From contig NZ_JACHIG010000002.1 of assembly GCF_014203095.1 (NCBI RefSeq), positions 363,695 through 427,694 of the forward strand: DNA of 64,000 nt, given 5' to 3'. Both the position numbers and the translations under genes were made by a program. This stretch comes from Prosthecobacter vanneervenii (GTDB lineage: Bacteria; Verrucomicrobiota; Verrucomicrobiia; Verrucomicrobiales; Verrucomicrobiaceae). Shown here piece after piece: positions 1-9,463 of the stretch. The notes beneath the pieces were generated by a model. That model had not been told where the DNA came from, did no database searches, and saw only the letters and a list, made by a program, of their open reading frames with translations. The stretch's first letter is position 1; every line of letters starts with the position of its first letter.

Positions 1-143
1 GCGGAAGGCCTGCGCACGAGCAAAGACTGCCCCTCAAGGCTGTGCCACACATGCTTTTCGCAAGGACAGCCAACCCCACATGTTCCCCCCACCTCCGGCG
101 CAAGATCATGGCTCCGCGCCCGTTCTTTTCGTCCCCCCAAACC

Positions 144-2876
144 ATGACCAAGTGCCCCAACTTTCTCGTCGTACTCGCCCTGGCCGCACCTTTCCTACTC
201 ATGTCCGCCGCACCGGACAAACCTGCCGCCAAGGGTAAAAAAGACAAAGGCCCCTTCGTCGCGGGAAAACCCGCCTTCACCCCGGATCTCACCGCTCCTG
301 CCTTTGATCCCGCCAAGGTGCAGCCGGATCATCTGGAGCCTTCCATGTTCAAGGTGCCCGAGGGCCTGGAGATCACCGTCTGGGCCACATCGCCACAGCT
401 CTTCAATCCGGCCAACATGGACATCGACCATGCTGGCCGCGTGTGGGTCACAGAAGGCGTGAACTACCGCCGCCATTCCGGCCGCAGCCGCGAGGGCGAC
501 TGCATCCGCGTGCTGCAGGATACGGATGGCGATGGCAAATGCGACCGCAGCCACATCTTTGTGCAGGAGAAGGAACTGGAGTGCCCGCTTGGCGTCGCTG
601 TTTTTGACAACGTCATCTTCGTCTCCAACGCGCCCAACATCATCAAATACACCGATGTGAATCGCGACCTCAAATTTGATCCCGCCGTGGACAAGCGCGA
701 GATCTTCCTCTCCGGCTTTGAGCAGCCGCAGCACGACCACAGCCTGCACAGCGTCTATGCCGGACCCGATGGCCGCCTCTACTTCAGCAATGGCAACTGC
801 GGTGCTCAGTTCAGCGACAAAAGCGGCACCACCTTCCGCATCGGCGGCGCTTATCTCAACAACACCTACACCGGCCAGAAGAGCGACGACGGCCACGTGT
901 ATGTCGGCGGCTTCACCGCCAGCATCGATGATGAAGGCCACAACGCCCGCATCCTCGGCTTCAACTACCGCAACAGCTTTGAAGGCGTGCGCACCTCGTA
1001 TGGCGACATGTTTCTCAATGACAACGACGATCCACCCGCCTGCCGCGTGAGCCACCTCATCGAAGGCGGCAGCTTTGGCTTCTTCTCCGCCGATGGCAAA
1101 CGCCAGTGGCGTGCCGACAAGCGCCCCGGCCAGAGCATTCCCACCGCCGAGTGGCGTCAGGAAGACCCAGGCATCATCCCCGCTGGTGATGTGTATGGCG
1201 GCGGCGCACCCACCGGCATGTGCTTCTATGAAAACGGCGCGCTCGGCCCGAAGTGGAGCGGCCTGCTGCTGAGCTGCGAGACGGGCCGCAATGTGGTCTT
1301 TGGCTACCTGCCCAAACCGCACGGCGCAGGCTTCAAGCTGGAGCGCTTTGACTTCTGCACCACCAACACCTCCGGCGTCTTCAAAGGCAGCGACTTCGTG
1401 GGCGGTGCCAACAACCTCTCCGACGAGCGCCAGACGCTCTTCCGCCCCTCGGATGTGTGCGTGGGCCCTGACGGTGCTGTGTATATCAGCGACTGGTTTG
1501 ACAAGCGCACCGGCGGCCATCAGGACACCGATGAAACCTGCAGCGGCACCATCTACCGCATCGCGCCCAAGGGCTTCAAGCCCAAGGTGCCCACGCTCAA
1601 TCTCGACACGCAGGAAGGCCAGATCGCCGCGCTGCAGTCTCCGGCCACCAATGTGCGCCATGTGGCCTTTGCACGTCTGAAAGCAGCCGGGCAGGCCGCC
1701 ATGCCTGCGGTGCAGCATCTGCGTGAAAATGCAGATCCCTACTTCGCCGCACGCGCCGTGTGGCTGCTGGCGCAGATGGGAGAGCAGGGTCTCATCTCCA
1801 CACGCTCCTGGCTGGAGTCTGATGATGCCACCAAGCGCCTCGTGGCCCTGCGCGCCATCCGCGCCGCCACACCGGATGTCATCGACATCCTCAGCAGCCT
1901 CGCCGCCGATCTCTCCCCCATGGTGCGCAGCGAGGTGGCCGTGGCCCTCCGCGATGTACCTGCTGCACAGAGCGTGCCTCTCCTCGTGAAGCTCTCCCAC
2001 CACATCGATGGCGGCGACCGCTCCCTGCTTGAGGCCTGGGGCATCGGCTGCACAGGCAAGGAAGAGGCCGTGTGGACCGCGCTCAAACCCATCGGTGCCT
2101 GGAACGATGACTTTGCCCACATCACCTGGCGCCTGCATCCCGCCGCCGCTGTGCCCGAGCTGCAAAAGCGTGCCGCAGATTCCAAGCTCTCCCCCGAACA
2201 GCGCAGGCTCGCGCTGGAGACTCTCGTCTTCATCCCCCAGGCAGAGGCTGCCAAAGCCGTGCTGGCCCTGGCCAAAGACACCGGCTCCCCCATCCACACG
2301 GACATCATGTGGTGGCTGATCAAGCGCAGCACCGATGAGTGGTCCACCTTTGGCATCGCCGAAGAGCTCAAGAAGGCCGGCATCTTTGATCCGGACAGCG
2401 CCAAGCTCGTCACCATCATCACGCCAGACGGCCCGCCCAGCAGTGTGAAGCTGGAGGACGTGCTCAAGCTCCAGGGCAATGCGAAAAACGGCCAGCAGCT
2501 CGTGACACGCTGCGTCATGTGCCATCAGGTGAACGGCCAGGGCGTCGAGTTTGGCCCCAATCTCGAAGGCTGGGGTCGCAGCCAGCCCGGAGAGATCATC
2601 GCCCAGGCTCTGATCGACCCCAGCAAGGACATCGCCCACGGCTACGACGGCCAGGAAATCGTGACCAAGGACGGCGTGACGATCCACGGCATGGTGCTCA
2701 CCGAGGGAGACATCATGATCGTGCGCAGCATGGGCGGGCAGAACCAGTATGTGGCGCGCTCTCGCATCAAATCCCGCCGCAAGCTCACGCATAGCATGAT
2801 GCTCAATGCCACGCAGCTCGGACTCACCGCGCAGGATGTGGCAGATGTGGTGTCCTATTTACGTAGCGGAAAATAA
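144..2876 (+). CDS. PVC-type dehydrogenase/HEAT/cytochrome c protein
   Basis: A 910-residue exported protein of the planctomycete/verrucomicrobial 'membrane-bound dehydrogenase plus heme-binding' type. The ATG at 144 is chosen because it gives a signal peptide (MTKCPNFLVVLALAAPFLLM), while the upstream in-frame ATGs add a non-signal extension. Residues about 60-470 look like a soluble-glucose-dehydrogenase type beta-propeller (motifs such as VWVTEGVNYR and CVGPDGAVYISDWFD). About 480-620 is a helical HEAT-like stretch. A single c-type heme motif CVMCH starts at C790, followed by GPNLEGWG as in the TIGR02603 family. The expected role is periplasmic oxidation of a sugar or polyol with electron transfer through the heme. 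The substrate is unknown. A lipoprotein gene follows 70 bp downstream on the same strand. Confidence 0.85.
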   Translation: MTKCPNFLVVLALAAPFLLMSAAPDKPAAKGKKDKGPFVAGKPAFTPDLTAPAFDPAKVQPDHLEPSMFKVPEGLEITVWATSPQLFNPANMDIDHAGRVWVTEGVNYRRHSGRSREGDCIRVLQDTDGDGKCDRSHIFVQEKELECPLGVAVFDNVIFVSNAPNIIKYTDVNRDLKFDPAVDKREIFLSGFEQPQHDHSLHSVYAGPDGRLYFSNGNCGAQFSDKSGTTFRIGGAYLNNTYTGQKSDDGHVYVGGFTASIDDEGHNARILGFNYRNSFEGVRTSYGDMFLNDNDDPPACRVSHLIEGGSFGFFSADGKRQWRADKRPGQSIPTAEWRQEDPGIIPAGDVYGGGAPTGMCFYENGALGPKWSGLLLSCETGRNVVFGYLPKPHGAGFKLERFDFCTTNTSGVFKGSDFVGGANNLSDERQTLFRPSDVCVGPDGAVYISDWFDKRTGGHQDTDETCSGTIYRIAPKGFKPKVPTLNLDTQEGQIAALQSPATNVRHVAFARLKAAGQAAMPAVQHLRENADPYFAARAVWLLAQMGEQGLISTRSWLESDDATKRLVALRAIRAATPDVIDILSSLAADLSPMVRSEVAVALRDVPAAQSVPLLVKLSHHIDGGDRSLLEAWGIGCTGKEEAVWTALKPIGAWNDDFAHITWRLHPAAAVPELQKRAADSKLSPEQRRLALETLVFIPQAEAAKAVLALAKDTGSPIHTDIMWWLIKRSTDEWSTFGIAEELKKAGIFDPDSAKLVTIITPDGPPSSVKLEDVLKLQGNAKNGQQLVTRCVMCHQVNGQGVEFGPNLEGWGRSQPGEIIAQALIDPSKDIAHGYDGQEIVTKDGVTIHGMVLTEGDIMIVRSMGGQNQYVARSRIKSRRKLTHSMMLNATQLGLTAQDVADVVSYLRSGK

Positions 2877-2946
2877 TAGACAAACATCCGTGCGTCGCGC
2901 CTGTTACTTGCTGCGCCTCCTCCCAAAAAGCCCCCTTCGTTTTATC

Positions 2947-4014
2947 ATGACCCTCTTCCGTCTCGGCCTGCTAGCCGCAGCCGTCAGCCTTAGCAGTTGC
3001 GTCGTTTCCAACGCCCCCGAACCTTCTGAATTCAAGCTCACTCCCACAGCCCTCGGCCAGAAGTACCACGCCAGCCGAAGAACCGGCTCCGTGCATCTCT
3101 ACGCCCAGAGCATCGAGACCACGCGCGACCAGTGGGGTCGTGAATCCCACCAGGCCACCGGCGGTGCCATGTTCATCAAGGACACCACGCCACCCATCAA
3201 GGCCATCGCCCCCAGCATCTCCATCACACCCGACTACGCAGAGATCCTCGGCAAAGGCACGGTGAGAAAGAACGACCGCCTCTACATCGGCCAGAATGAC
3301 AGCGCCAAGATCCGCATCGAGGGCGGCGTGGTCACGCCAGAAGGTGCCGTGACCGTCAGCGGCATCCTCGACGAAGCCGCCGCCGCTGAGGCCAAGGCCC
3401 AGGCAGAAGCCCGCGCCAAAGCCAAGGCTGAGGCCAGGCTGAAGGCCGAAGAAGAAGCCAAGCTCAAAGCTGAGGCCAAGGCTCAAGCTGACGCCGAAAA
3501 AGCAGAGGCGGACGCCAAGGCGAAAGCCGAGGCCAAAGTGAAGGCTGAAGAAGAGGCGAAAACCAGAGCTGCAGAAGAAGCCAAAGCCAAGGCCCTGGCC
3601 AAAGAGGAAAAGGCCAAGGCAGATGCCGAAGCGAAGGCCCGCAAGGAAGCCGAGGCTCAGGCCAAGGCCGAAGAACGCGCCAGGGCTAAAGCGGAAGCAA
3701 AAGCCAAAGAGGAGGCCGATGCCAAAGCGAAGGCAGAAGCCAGAGCCATGGCCAAAGAAGCTGAAGCCGAAAAAGCCAAAGCCAAGGAAGCAGCCGACAT
3801 GAAGGCAGCCGCCGAGGTCAAGGCCGAGAAAGCCAAGGCTGACGCCAAGACCAAGCCCGCAGACGAGCCTGCAGCCAAAACCAAAAAGCCCTCTGCCGCT
3901 GCGAAAAAATCCACCTCCTCCAAGCCCAAGGCCAAACCCGCAGCCAAGCCCGCCGCACCCGCTGTGGACCGCTCCCGGTTGCTCAACCTTATGCGCGAGC
4001 CCACGGAACGGTAA
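2947..4014 (+). CDS. Ala/Lys/Glu-rich coiled-coil lipoprotein
   Basis: A 355-residue protein of unknown function. The ATG at 2947 gives a lipoprotein signal peptide, MTLFRLGLLAAAVSLSSC, with lipobox LSSC and C18 as the lipidated residue. Earlier in-frame starts overlap the previous gene and spoil the signal. Residues about 25-140 form a small globular part. About 140-310 is a long low-complexity helix made of AKAEAxAKAKAE-like units, similar in composition to the TolA middle domain. The last part is Pro/Ala/Lys-rich and ends in RSRLLNLMREPTER. No TonB/TolA C-terminal domain is visible, so this is not called tolA. A periplasm-spanning or peptidoglycan-contacting spacer is plausible but inferred from composition only. 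Confidence 0.75.
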   Translation: MTLFRLGLLAAAVSLSSCVVSNAPEPSEFKLTPTALGQKYHASRRTGSVHLYAQSIETTRDQWGRESHQATGGAMFIKDTTPPIKAIAPSISITPDYAEILGKGTVRKNDRLYIGQNDSAKIRIEGGVVTPEGAVTVSGILDEAAAAEAKAQAEARAKAKAEARLKAEEEAKLKAEAKAQADAEKAEADAKAKAEAKVKAEEEAKTRAAEEAKAKALAKEEKAKADAEAKARKEAEAQAKAEERARAKAEAKAKEEADAKAKAEARAMAKEAEAEKAKAKEAADMKAAAEVKAEKAKADAKTKPADEPAAKTKKPSAAAKKSTSSKPKAKPAAKPAAPAVDRSRLLNLMREPTER

Positions 4015-4029
4015 GAGCGTGTTCAGCGC

Positions 4030-4046
4030 CGCGGAACGCCTCCGCG
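4030..4046 (+). terminator. Short stem-loop after lipoprotein gene
   Basis: CGCGGA, a 5-nt loop and TCCGCG form a small GC stem 16 bp after the lipoprotein stop codon. There is no T-run after it, so this is only a weak terminator candidate. Confidence 0.25.
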
Positions 4047-4156
4047 AGTTCATTCCTGCAAAGCATTCTCATATTGTCCTGGCTGTGGCGGATTCGCCCG
4101 CAACAGCCACCTCCATCCCTTCTTGCATCCCCACGCCCCACCGCTAAAGGAAAAGG

Positions 4157-4738
4157 GTGCGCATCATTTCCGGCTCAGCAGGCGGGCTCTCTTTGGAAGT
4201 CCCTAAAACCGTCACCCGTCCCACGCAGGACCGGGTGCGGCAGGCTGTGTTTTCCATGCTCGGAGAGCTGGTGCCCGGCGCGCATGTGCTGGACCTCTTT
4301 GCCGGCACCGGCGCACTGGGGCTGGAGTGCCTGAGCCGTGGCGCGGCCTCCGCCCTGCTGGTGGATGAAAACAAAGGCGCGTGCGAGGTCATCCGCAAAA
4401 ACATCGCCAAGACCCGTCTCACCGGTGCCAGCGTGCGTCATAGCGATGTCTTCCGCCTGCTGCCGCTGCTGGCCAGAGACGGCAAGCAGTTTGACCTCAT
4501 CTTTGCCGATCCGCCTTACACGCACAGCGATGCAGACACCGACTTCATCGCCAAGCTCCTCTCTGAGGAATCTCTGCCCGCGCTGCTGCATGCGGAGAGC
4601 CACCTCATTCTGGAAAGTCATCACTTCAACCGCGAAACGAAAAGCTGGCCCGGCTGGGAGGTCCTGACAGACCGCCATTACGGCTCCACCCGCATCGTCT
4701 GGCTGCGCAAAATCCCGCATGGCATCGAAAGCGCTTAG
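4157..4738 (+). CDS. rsmD: 16S rRNA (guanine(966)-N2)-methyltransferase RsmD
   Basis: A 193-residue class I SAM-dependent methyltransferase that modifies G966 of 16S rRNA during 30S assembly. It starts with GTG at 4157 behind a purine-rich AAAGGAAAAGG, and the N-terminus MRIISGSAGG is typical of the family. The SAM-binding motif VLDLFAGTGALGLE lies at about residues 44-57 and the catalytic DPPY motif at 118-121. Length agrees with the family. The 3' end overlaps the next gene by 20 bp, so rsmD and waaA are translationally close and probably co-transcribed. Confidence 0.93.
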   Translation: MRIISGSAGGLSLEVPKTVTRPTQDRVRQAVFSMLGELVPGAHVLDLFAGTGALGLECLSRGAASALLVDENKGACEVIRKNIAKTRLTGASVRHSDVFRLLPLLARDGKQFDLIFADPPYTHSDADTDFIAKLLSEESLPALLHAESHLILESHHFNRETKSWPGWEVLTDRHYGSTRIVWLRKIPHGIESA

Positions 4739-6056
4739 CCTCACTCTCTACAATCTGATGCTGCCGCTGGGGCTCGTCTTCATGCTGCCCGGTGCCATCG
4801 TCAAAATGCGCCGCCGCAATGGCCGCTGGCAGGATCTGGCGCAGCGCTTCGGCTTCTTCCCGCGCGAGACGCAGGCCGCCATCAATGCCCTGCCGCAGCG
4901 CGAGCGCTTCTGGGTGCACGCCGTGAGCGTGGGCGAGGTGGGCGTGGCCAAAAAGCTCATCAATCGCCTGCTCAAAACGCATGCCGATCTCGGCATCGTA
5001 CTCAGCACCACCACCCCCACCGGCCATGCGCTCGCAGCCGAGCTGGCCGCACAGCACGCAGGCCGCATGGTGGCCATCTTCAGCCCGGTGGACCTCCCTG
5101 GAGTCGGCCGCCTCATGCTGGAGCGCATTCAGCCCACGCAGCTCGTGCTGGTGGAGGCCGAGGTGTGGCCCAACCTCACCGCCTCCGCCACCCGCCTCGG
5201 CATTCCCGTTTCCCTCGTCAATGCGCGCCTCTCCCCGCGCAGCGCACGCCGCTACCAGAAATTTCGCACGCTGATCGGCCCCATCTTTGGCATGCTCAAG
5301 CAGGTGCTGGTGCAAGAGCCCGAAGACGTGGCACGCTGGCAGGGTTTTGGCCTGGATGCGGATCAAGTTCACCTCACTGGCAGCATCAAGTACGACCCCG
5401 AGGGCGCTGTGGTGCCCGCCATCAAGCTCGAAGAGCTGCACATGGTACGCGCTCTAGCCGGCATCTCCGAGACCCAGCCCACACTGCTGGCTGCCAGCAC
5501 GCATGCAGGCGAGGAAATCGAGCTCGCACGCGTCTTCCAGCGCCTGCGCCAGCATGTGCGCGATCTCGCTCTGCTCATCGTCCCACGCCACGTGGAACGC
5601 CGAGCGGAAATCGCCGCCGCGCTGCAATCTATCGGCATCTCCCCTGCCCTGCGCAGCGTGCCCAACTCTCGTGTCGATCCCAGCGCACCTGTCCTGCTGA
5701 TCGACACCACCGGCGAGCTCGCCGCCTGGCAGCACCTCGCCACCCTCGTCGTCGTTGGCAAAAGCTTCCTCGCTGAAGGCGGACAGAATCCCGCCGAGGC
5801 CGCCCTCGCCCAGAAGCCCGTGCTCTTTGGGCCGCACATGGAAAACTTCACGCCCCTCGTGGAACTGCTTCTAAAACACGGCGGTGCCCAGCAGGTGGCT
5901 GATTTTACGGAACTCGAATCCGCCTGCCGCACGCTGCTGCAAAATCCGCAAAAAGCTGCGTGCATGGCACAGTCCGGCCACAACGCGCTTAAAACGCACG
6001 AAGGTGCAACACTCCGCAGCGCGGAGCGGCTGCTCCAAGGCTTGAGGGTCTCCTGA
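4719..6056 (+). CDS. waaA: 3-deoxy-D-manno-octulosonic acid transferase
   Basis: A 445-residue Kdo transferase (KdtA/WaaA) that transfers Kdo from CMP-Kdo to lipid IVA at the inner membrane, which implies an LPS-bearing outer membrane. It has an N-terminal hydrophobic anchor (about residues 8-28), the family signature FWVHAVSVGEVGVAKKLI, then LVEAEVWPNL, and in the C-terminal GT-B half the stretch EGGQNPAEAAL followed by FGPHMENF. It overlaps rsmD by 20 bp. The last few codons lie inside a dispersed palindromic repeat (6037-6097), so the terminal residues LRVS are repeat-derived. Confidence 0.95.
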   Translation: MASKALSLTLYNLMLPLGLVFMLPGAIVKMRRRNGRWQDLAQRFGFFPRETQAAINALPQRERFWVHAVSVGEVGVAKKLINRLLKTHADLGIVLSTTTPTGHALAAELAAQHAGRMVAIFSPVDLPGVGRLMLERIQPTQLVLVEAEVWPNLTASATRLGIPVSLVNARLSPRSARRYQKFRTLIGPIFGMLKQVLVQEPEDVARWQGFGLDADQVHLTGSIKYDPEGAVVPAIKLEELHMVRALAGISETQPTLLAASTHAGEEIELARVFQRLRQHVRDLALLIVPRHVERRAEIAAALQSIGISPALRSVPNSRVDPSAPVLLIDTTGELAAWQHLATLVVVGKSFLAEGGQNPAEAALAQKPVLFGPHMENFTPLVELLLKHGGAQQVADFTELESACRTLLQNPQKAACMAQSGHNALKTHEGATLRSAERLLQGLRVS

Positions 6057-6097
6057 CCCCCGTCAGAATACCGGGGTCGGGAGACCCCGGCACCTTG
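6037..6097. repeat. Dispersed palindrome, copy 1 (GGTCTCC family)
   Basis: Left arm GGGTCTCCTGACCCC (6046-6060), a 10-bp spacer and right arm CGGGGTCGGGAGACCCCGG (6072-6090), with outer AAGG and CACCTT ends. Related copies lie at 9402-9463 and 23734-23766. The repeat sits between the convergent ends of waaA and the nucleotidyltransferase gene, where it could also act as a bidirectional terminator or mRNA end. Confidence 0.8.
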
Positions 6098-6103
6098 CAA
6101 TCA

Positions 6104-7018
6104 TCATCCCCACAGCGACTGCGGATACTCACCCGCATCCACCAGCGCACGGATGCTCGCCACCACTTCCGCCTTGTCCTCGGGATAGGTCACGCCAAAC
6201 CACTTGCCCGTCGTCTCCAGCACACGCACGTCCGCCTTACCAGCGGCGATCAGTGCATCCACCTGCGCAGGCACGTAGCACTCGGATTTCTGCTCGTGGC
6301 CGCGCTCTTGGAGAAAGGCGGTGAAGGCCGTACGCAGATGCGCAAAGATGTCCGGCGTGAAACCGAAGAAGTTCATCGACACCACTTCCTCGCCCGTCAG
6401 TGGCACATAAGCGCCCTCCACCTCGCGGTTTTCGGCAGCATCGCCGTGCTTGAAGATCTTGGTCATTTCCAACACGGTTTTCAGCATGCCGCTGGCATCG
6501 CGGGTGCACACGCCACGCGAGACGCTGCCGTGGTCTGAGAGTGTGTTCTTCAGGTAAAAGCCCACCATGGACCAGTGGCTCTTGCCGTCCTGTGCACGCG
6601 GCTGCACCAGATCGGCGGCGATCTTCTTGTACGCATCCTGACCGTAGAAGTCGTCCGCATTGATCATGAGGAAGGGCTCATGCACCACCTTCTCCGCAGA
6701 GAGCAGCGCATGGGCGGTGCCCCAGGGCTTGGTGCGGCCTTCCGGCACGGTGAACCCGGCGGGCAGGTCGTTGATGTCCTGAAACGCATACTCCACCTCG
6801 ATGCGGCCCGCATACTTGCTGCCGATCTGCGTGCGGAAGAGCTCTTCAAAGTCGCGGCGGATGACGAAGACCACCTTGCCGAATCCAGCGCGAATGGCGT
6901 CAAACACGGAGTAGTCCAGCACCACCTCCCCGGATGGGCCCATGGCATCGAGTTGTTTCAGACCGCCGTAACGGCTGCCCATGCCGGCAGCGAGGATGAG
7001 GAGTGTGGGCTTCATCAA
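6104..7018 (-). CDS. Sugar-phosphate nucleotidyltransferase
   Basis: A 304-residue NTP_transferase family protein. The nucleotide-binding signature LAAGMGSRYGGLKQ occupies residues 9-22, and NADDFYG around residue 120 supplies the metal-binding acidic residue. These enzymes join a sugar 1-phosphate to an NTP to make an activated sugar. The sugar cannot be told from sequence. The length and the PSGE...DYSVFDA segment after the signature are like uncharacterised relatives of GlmU/RmlA-type pyrophosphorylases, without the GlmU left-handed helix. It is a single gene convergent with waaA, so a role in envelope sugar supply is only suggested by position. Confidence 0.8.
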   Translation of the reverse strand: MMKPTLLILAAGMGSRYGGLKQLDAMGPSGEVVLDYSVFDAIRAGFGKVVFVIRRDFEELFRTQIGSKYAGRIEVEYAFQDINDLPAGFTVPEGRTKPWGTAHALLSAEKVVHEPFLMINADDFYGQDAYKKIAADLVQPRAQDGKSHWSMVGFYLKNTLSDHGSVSRGVCTRDASGMLKTVLEMTKIFKHGDAAENREVEGAYVPLTGEEVVSMNFFGFTPDIFAHLRTAFTAFLQERGHEQKSECYVPAQVDALIAAGKADVRVLETTGKWFGVTYPEDKAEVVASIRALVDAGEYPQSLWG

Positions 7019-7194
7019 TGAAAAAGAAGGAAGTAGGTGGAAGGCGTACCTTTTCGCCGGGTGGCGGGCTGGTCAAGGTGGAAGACGTTCCCCTTTCTCA
7101 CTTCCCTGCAAGCCAATCGCGACAAGCCGGGAACACAGAAGCCAAAAACAGAGCACTTGTGCTTTTTCCGCGTTTCGGCTTACATCCTCTACAC

Positions 7195-7899
7195 ATGCTT
7201 CAAGACATCACGAAACTCATCCAGCTCCAGGAACGAGACCAGCGCATTCGCGCCCTGCAGAAAGACCTCAAGGACATCCCCAACCAGCAAAACCGGGCCA
7301 AGATGCAGCTCGCGGGAGATCAGGCGGCGGTGGATGCGGCCAATCAGGCGATGAAGGAGGTCGAGGTAAAGATCAAAAACATCCAGCTCGATGTGCAGAC
7401 GCGCCAGAACAGCATCAAGCGCATGCAGGACCAGCAGTTTGAAACGCGCAAAAACGACGAATTCGCCGCCCTGGGCCACGAAATCAAACGCTACCAGGAC
7501 GATGTGACCAAGCTAGAAGACGGCGAACTGGAGCAGATGGAGGCCCTGGAGGCCGCCAAGCTCAAGCTCAAGGACGCCCAGGCCAAGCTGGCCGAAACGC
7601 AAAAGCGCGTGAACGAGGAACTCAAGGCGCTGGAGGAGCGCGGCGCCGGTGTGAACCGCCGCCTCACCGATCTGAATGCCGAGCGCAGCACCCTCGCCGC
7701 TCCCATCGATCCCGACACGCTGGACCTCTACACCCGCATCTTCAACAAGAAGGGAGACGCCGCCGTCGTCCCCATGGAAAACGCCATGTGTGGCGGCTGC
7801 CACATGAAGGTGGTCATGGGCGTCATCCAGTCCCTCAAGCAGTCCGAGAAGATCACCCAATGCGAAAGCTGCGGGCGCATTCTCTATCTGGTGGAGTAG
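7195..7899 (+). CDS. Coiled-coil protein with C4 zinc ribbon
   Basis: A 234-residue protein of the 'C4-type zinc ribbon domain' (DUF164-like) family. The start at 7195 (MLQDITKLIQLQERDQRIR) is preferred because family members begin right at the coiled coil. The longer in-frame extension from 7003 reads through non-coding DNA. Residues 1-165 are a long antiparallel coiled coil rich in Lys, Glu and Gln. The C-terminus carries CGGCHMKV and CESCGRILY, four cysteines that would bind one zinc. Members are thought to bind nucleic acid or act as adaptors, but the function is not established. It is divergent from the nucleotidyltransferase gene. Confidence 0.82.
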   Translation: MLQDITKLIQLQERDQRIRALQKDLKDIPNQQNRAKMQLAGDQAAVDAANQAMKEVEVKIKNIQLDVQTRQNSIKRMQDQQFETRKNDEFAALGHEIKRYQDDVTKLEDGELEQMEALEAAKLKLKDAQAKLAETQKRVNEELKALEERGAGVNRRLTDLNAERSTLAAPIDPDTLDLYTRIFNKKGDAAVVPMENAMCGGCHMKVVMGVIQSLKQSEKITQCESCGRILYLVE

Positions 7900-7914
7900 G
7901 CAGCACCCCTCTGG

Positions 7915-9369
7915 CTACGCCAGCAGCCCGTGCAGCAGCTTGCCATGCACATCTGTCAGTCGGAAGTCGCGACCCTGGAATTTGAAAGTCAGCTTCTCAT
8001 GCTCCAGGCCGAGCAGGTGCAGTATGGTCGCGTGCAGATCATGCACATGCGCCGGATTTTCAGCCACGCCAAAGCCCAGCTCATCGGTCTTGCCGTAGGT
8101 CTGCCCGGCCTTGATGCCGCCCCCGGCAAACCACATGGTGAAGGCGTCGATGTGGTGATTGCGCCCCGTCTTGTCGCGGTTCTCGCCCATCGGTGTGCGG
8201 CCAAATTCACCACCCCAGATGACGAGCGTTTCATCCAACAAGCCGCGTGATTTCAGGTCGCGAATCAGCGCCGCGCAGGCCTGGTCCACATCTTTGACCA
8301 CCTTGGGGAAATCATCCTCCAGCGTCTCGCCTTTGCCGCCGTGATTGTCCCAGCTAGTATGGTAGAGCTGCACAAAGCGCGTGCCGCGCTCCACCAGACG
8401 ACGTGCGAGGAGGCAATTGCGCGCAAAGGAGGGCTGCGTGGGATCTACGCCATAGAGATCCAGCGTGGCCTTGGACTCGCCTTTGAGGTCGATCAGCTCC
8501 GGCGCGCTGCTCTGCATGCGCCAGGCCATCTCGTAGGCATTGATGCGCGTCTGAATTTCCTCATCGCCGGTTTCCACCAGCCGCGACAGGTTCAGCTCGC
8601 GTGCGGTGTCGATGACACGGCGCTGGCTGGCAGCGCTGTATTCCGCCGGGGTGGAGAGATTCAGGATGGGCTCTCCGGTGCCACGCAGCGGCACGCCTTG
8701 GTAGGTGGTGGGCAGAAAGCCGCTGCCCCACAGCACCGAGCCGCCACGCGGACCACGCGGGCCGCTCTGCAGCACCACAAAGCCGGGCAGATCGCTCGAC
8801 TCGCTGCCGATGCCGTACGTCACCCACGCGCCCATCGACGGCCTGCCAAACTGGCCGCTGCCGGTGTTCATGAAGAGCTTGGCCGGGGCGTGATTGAAAA
8901 GCTCCGTCTTGCAGGTGGTCACGATGCTGAGGTCATCCACCACACCCTGCATGTAGGGCATCATGTCGCTCACCCATGCGCCGCTCTGGCCATGCTGCTG
9001 GAAACTACGACGCGTGCCCAGCAGCTTGAAGCCATTGCTGGTGCCCATGAAGGCAAAGCGCTTCCCCTCCACATAGCTCTGCGGGATGGGCTGGCCGTTC
9101 AGCTCCACGAGCTTCGGCTTGTAATCAAACAGTTCCAGCTGCGATGGCCCGCCTGCCATGAAGAGGTAGATCACATTCTTCGCACGGGGCTTCACATCCC
9201 CCTTCTTCATCACCCCAGGTCCCGCCGCAGCCGCAGCACTGGCCGCATGCAGCCCGCGCTCAGCCATCATCGACGCCAGAGCCACCGAACCGATCCCCAT
9301 GCCACACTGGCTGAAAAAATGGCGGCGGGTGATGTCGCGAAGCTGGCTGTCTGAGGGATGAAGCATCAC
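7915..9369 (-). CDS. DUF1501 domain protein, Tat-type signal
   Basis: A 484-residue DUF1501 protein, a family with an alkaline-phosphatase/sulfatase-like fold that is greatly expanded in Planctomycetes and Verrucomicrobia. The N-terminus TRRHFFSQCGMGIGSVALA resembles a twin-arginine export signal. Family motifs are MAGGPSQLELFDYKP, GRPSMGAWVTYGIGSE, HTSWDNHGG and GGEFGRTPMGEN. DUF1501 genes usually sit next to a DUF1549/DUF1553 cytochrome-type partner. None is adjacent here, so this copy is solitary. The substrate is unknown. Convergent with the zinc-ribbon gene. Confidence 0.88.
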   Translation of the reverse strand: MMLHPSDSQLRDITRRHFFSQCGMGIGSVALASMMAERGLHAASAAAAAGPGVMKKGDVKPRAKNVIYLFMAGGPSQLELFDYKPKLVELNGQPIPQSYVEGKRFAFMGTSNGFKLLGTRRSFQQHGQSGAWVSDMMPYMQGVVDDLSIVTTCKTELFNHAPAKLFMNTGSGQFGRPSMGAWVTYGIGSESSDLPGFVVLQSGPRGPRGGSVLWGSGFLPTTYQGVPLRGTGEPILNLSTPAEYSAASQRRVIDTARELNLSRLVETGDEEIQTRINAYEMAWRMQSSAPELIDLKGESKATLDLYGVDPTQPSFARNCLLARRLVERGTRFVQLYHTSWDNHGGKGETLEDDFPKVVKDVDQACAALIRDLKSRGLLDETLVIWGGEFGRTPMGENRDKTGRNHHIDAFTMWFAGGGIKAGQTYGKTDELGFGVAENPAHVHDLHATILHLLGLEHEKLTFKFQGRDFRLTDVHGKLLHGLLA

Positions 9370-9401
9370 CCGTGCTTACGAAGGCGGCGGGGCGGATGTT
9401 T

Positions 9402-9463
9402 CAAGGTGTAGGGTCTCCCGACCGGCATTCCGGACCTGGGGTCAGGAGGCCCCGACACCTTGG
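9402..9463. repeat. Dispersed palindrome, copy 2 (GGTCTCC family)
   Basis: CAAGGTGTAGGGTCTCCCGACC (9402-9423, left arm) faces GGGGTCAGGAGGCCCC and CACCTTG (9438-9462, right arm) in inverted orientation. It ends exactly at the stop codon of the SIS-domain gene on the minus strand. It is the most complete copy because both CAAGGTG/CACCTTG ends are kept. Confidence 0.8.

Noticed and set aside
195..2792. Minus-strand open frame of 865 codons
   Set aside because: It is a shadow of the cytochrome-type gene caused by high third-position GC; its product is low-complexity with no domain.
3370..3950. TolA assignment for the Ala/Lys-rich lipoprotein
   Set aside because: The helical composition resembles TolA, but the lipobox and the absence of the TolA C-terminal domain argue against it.
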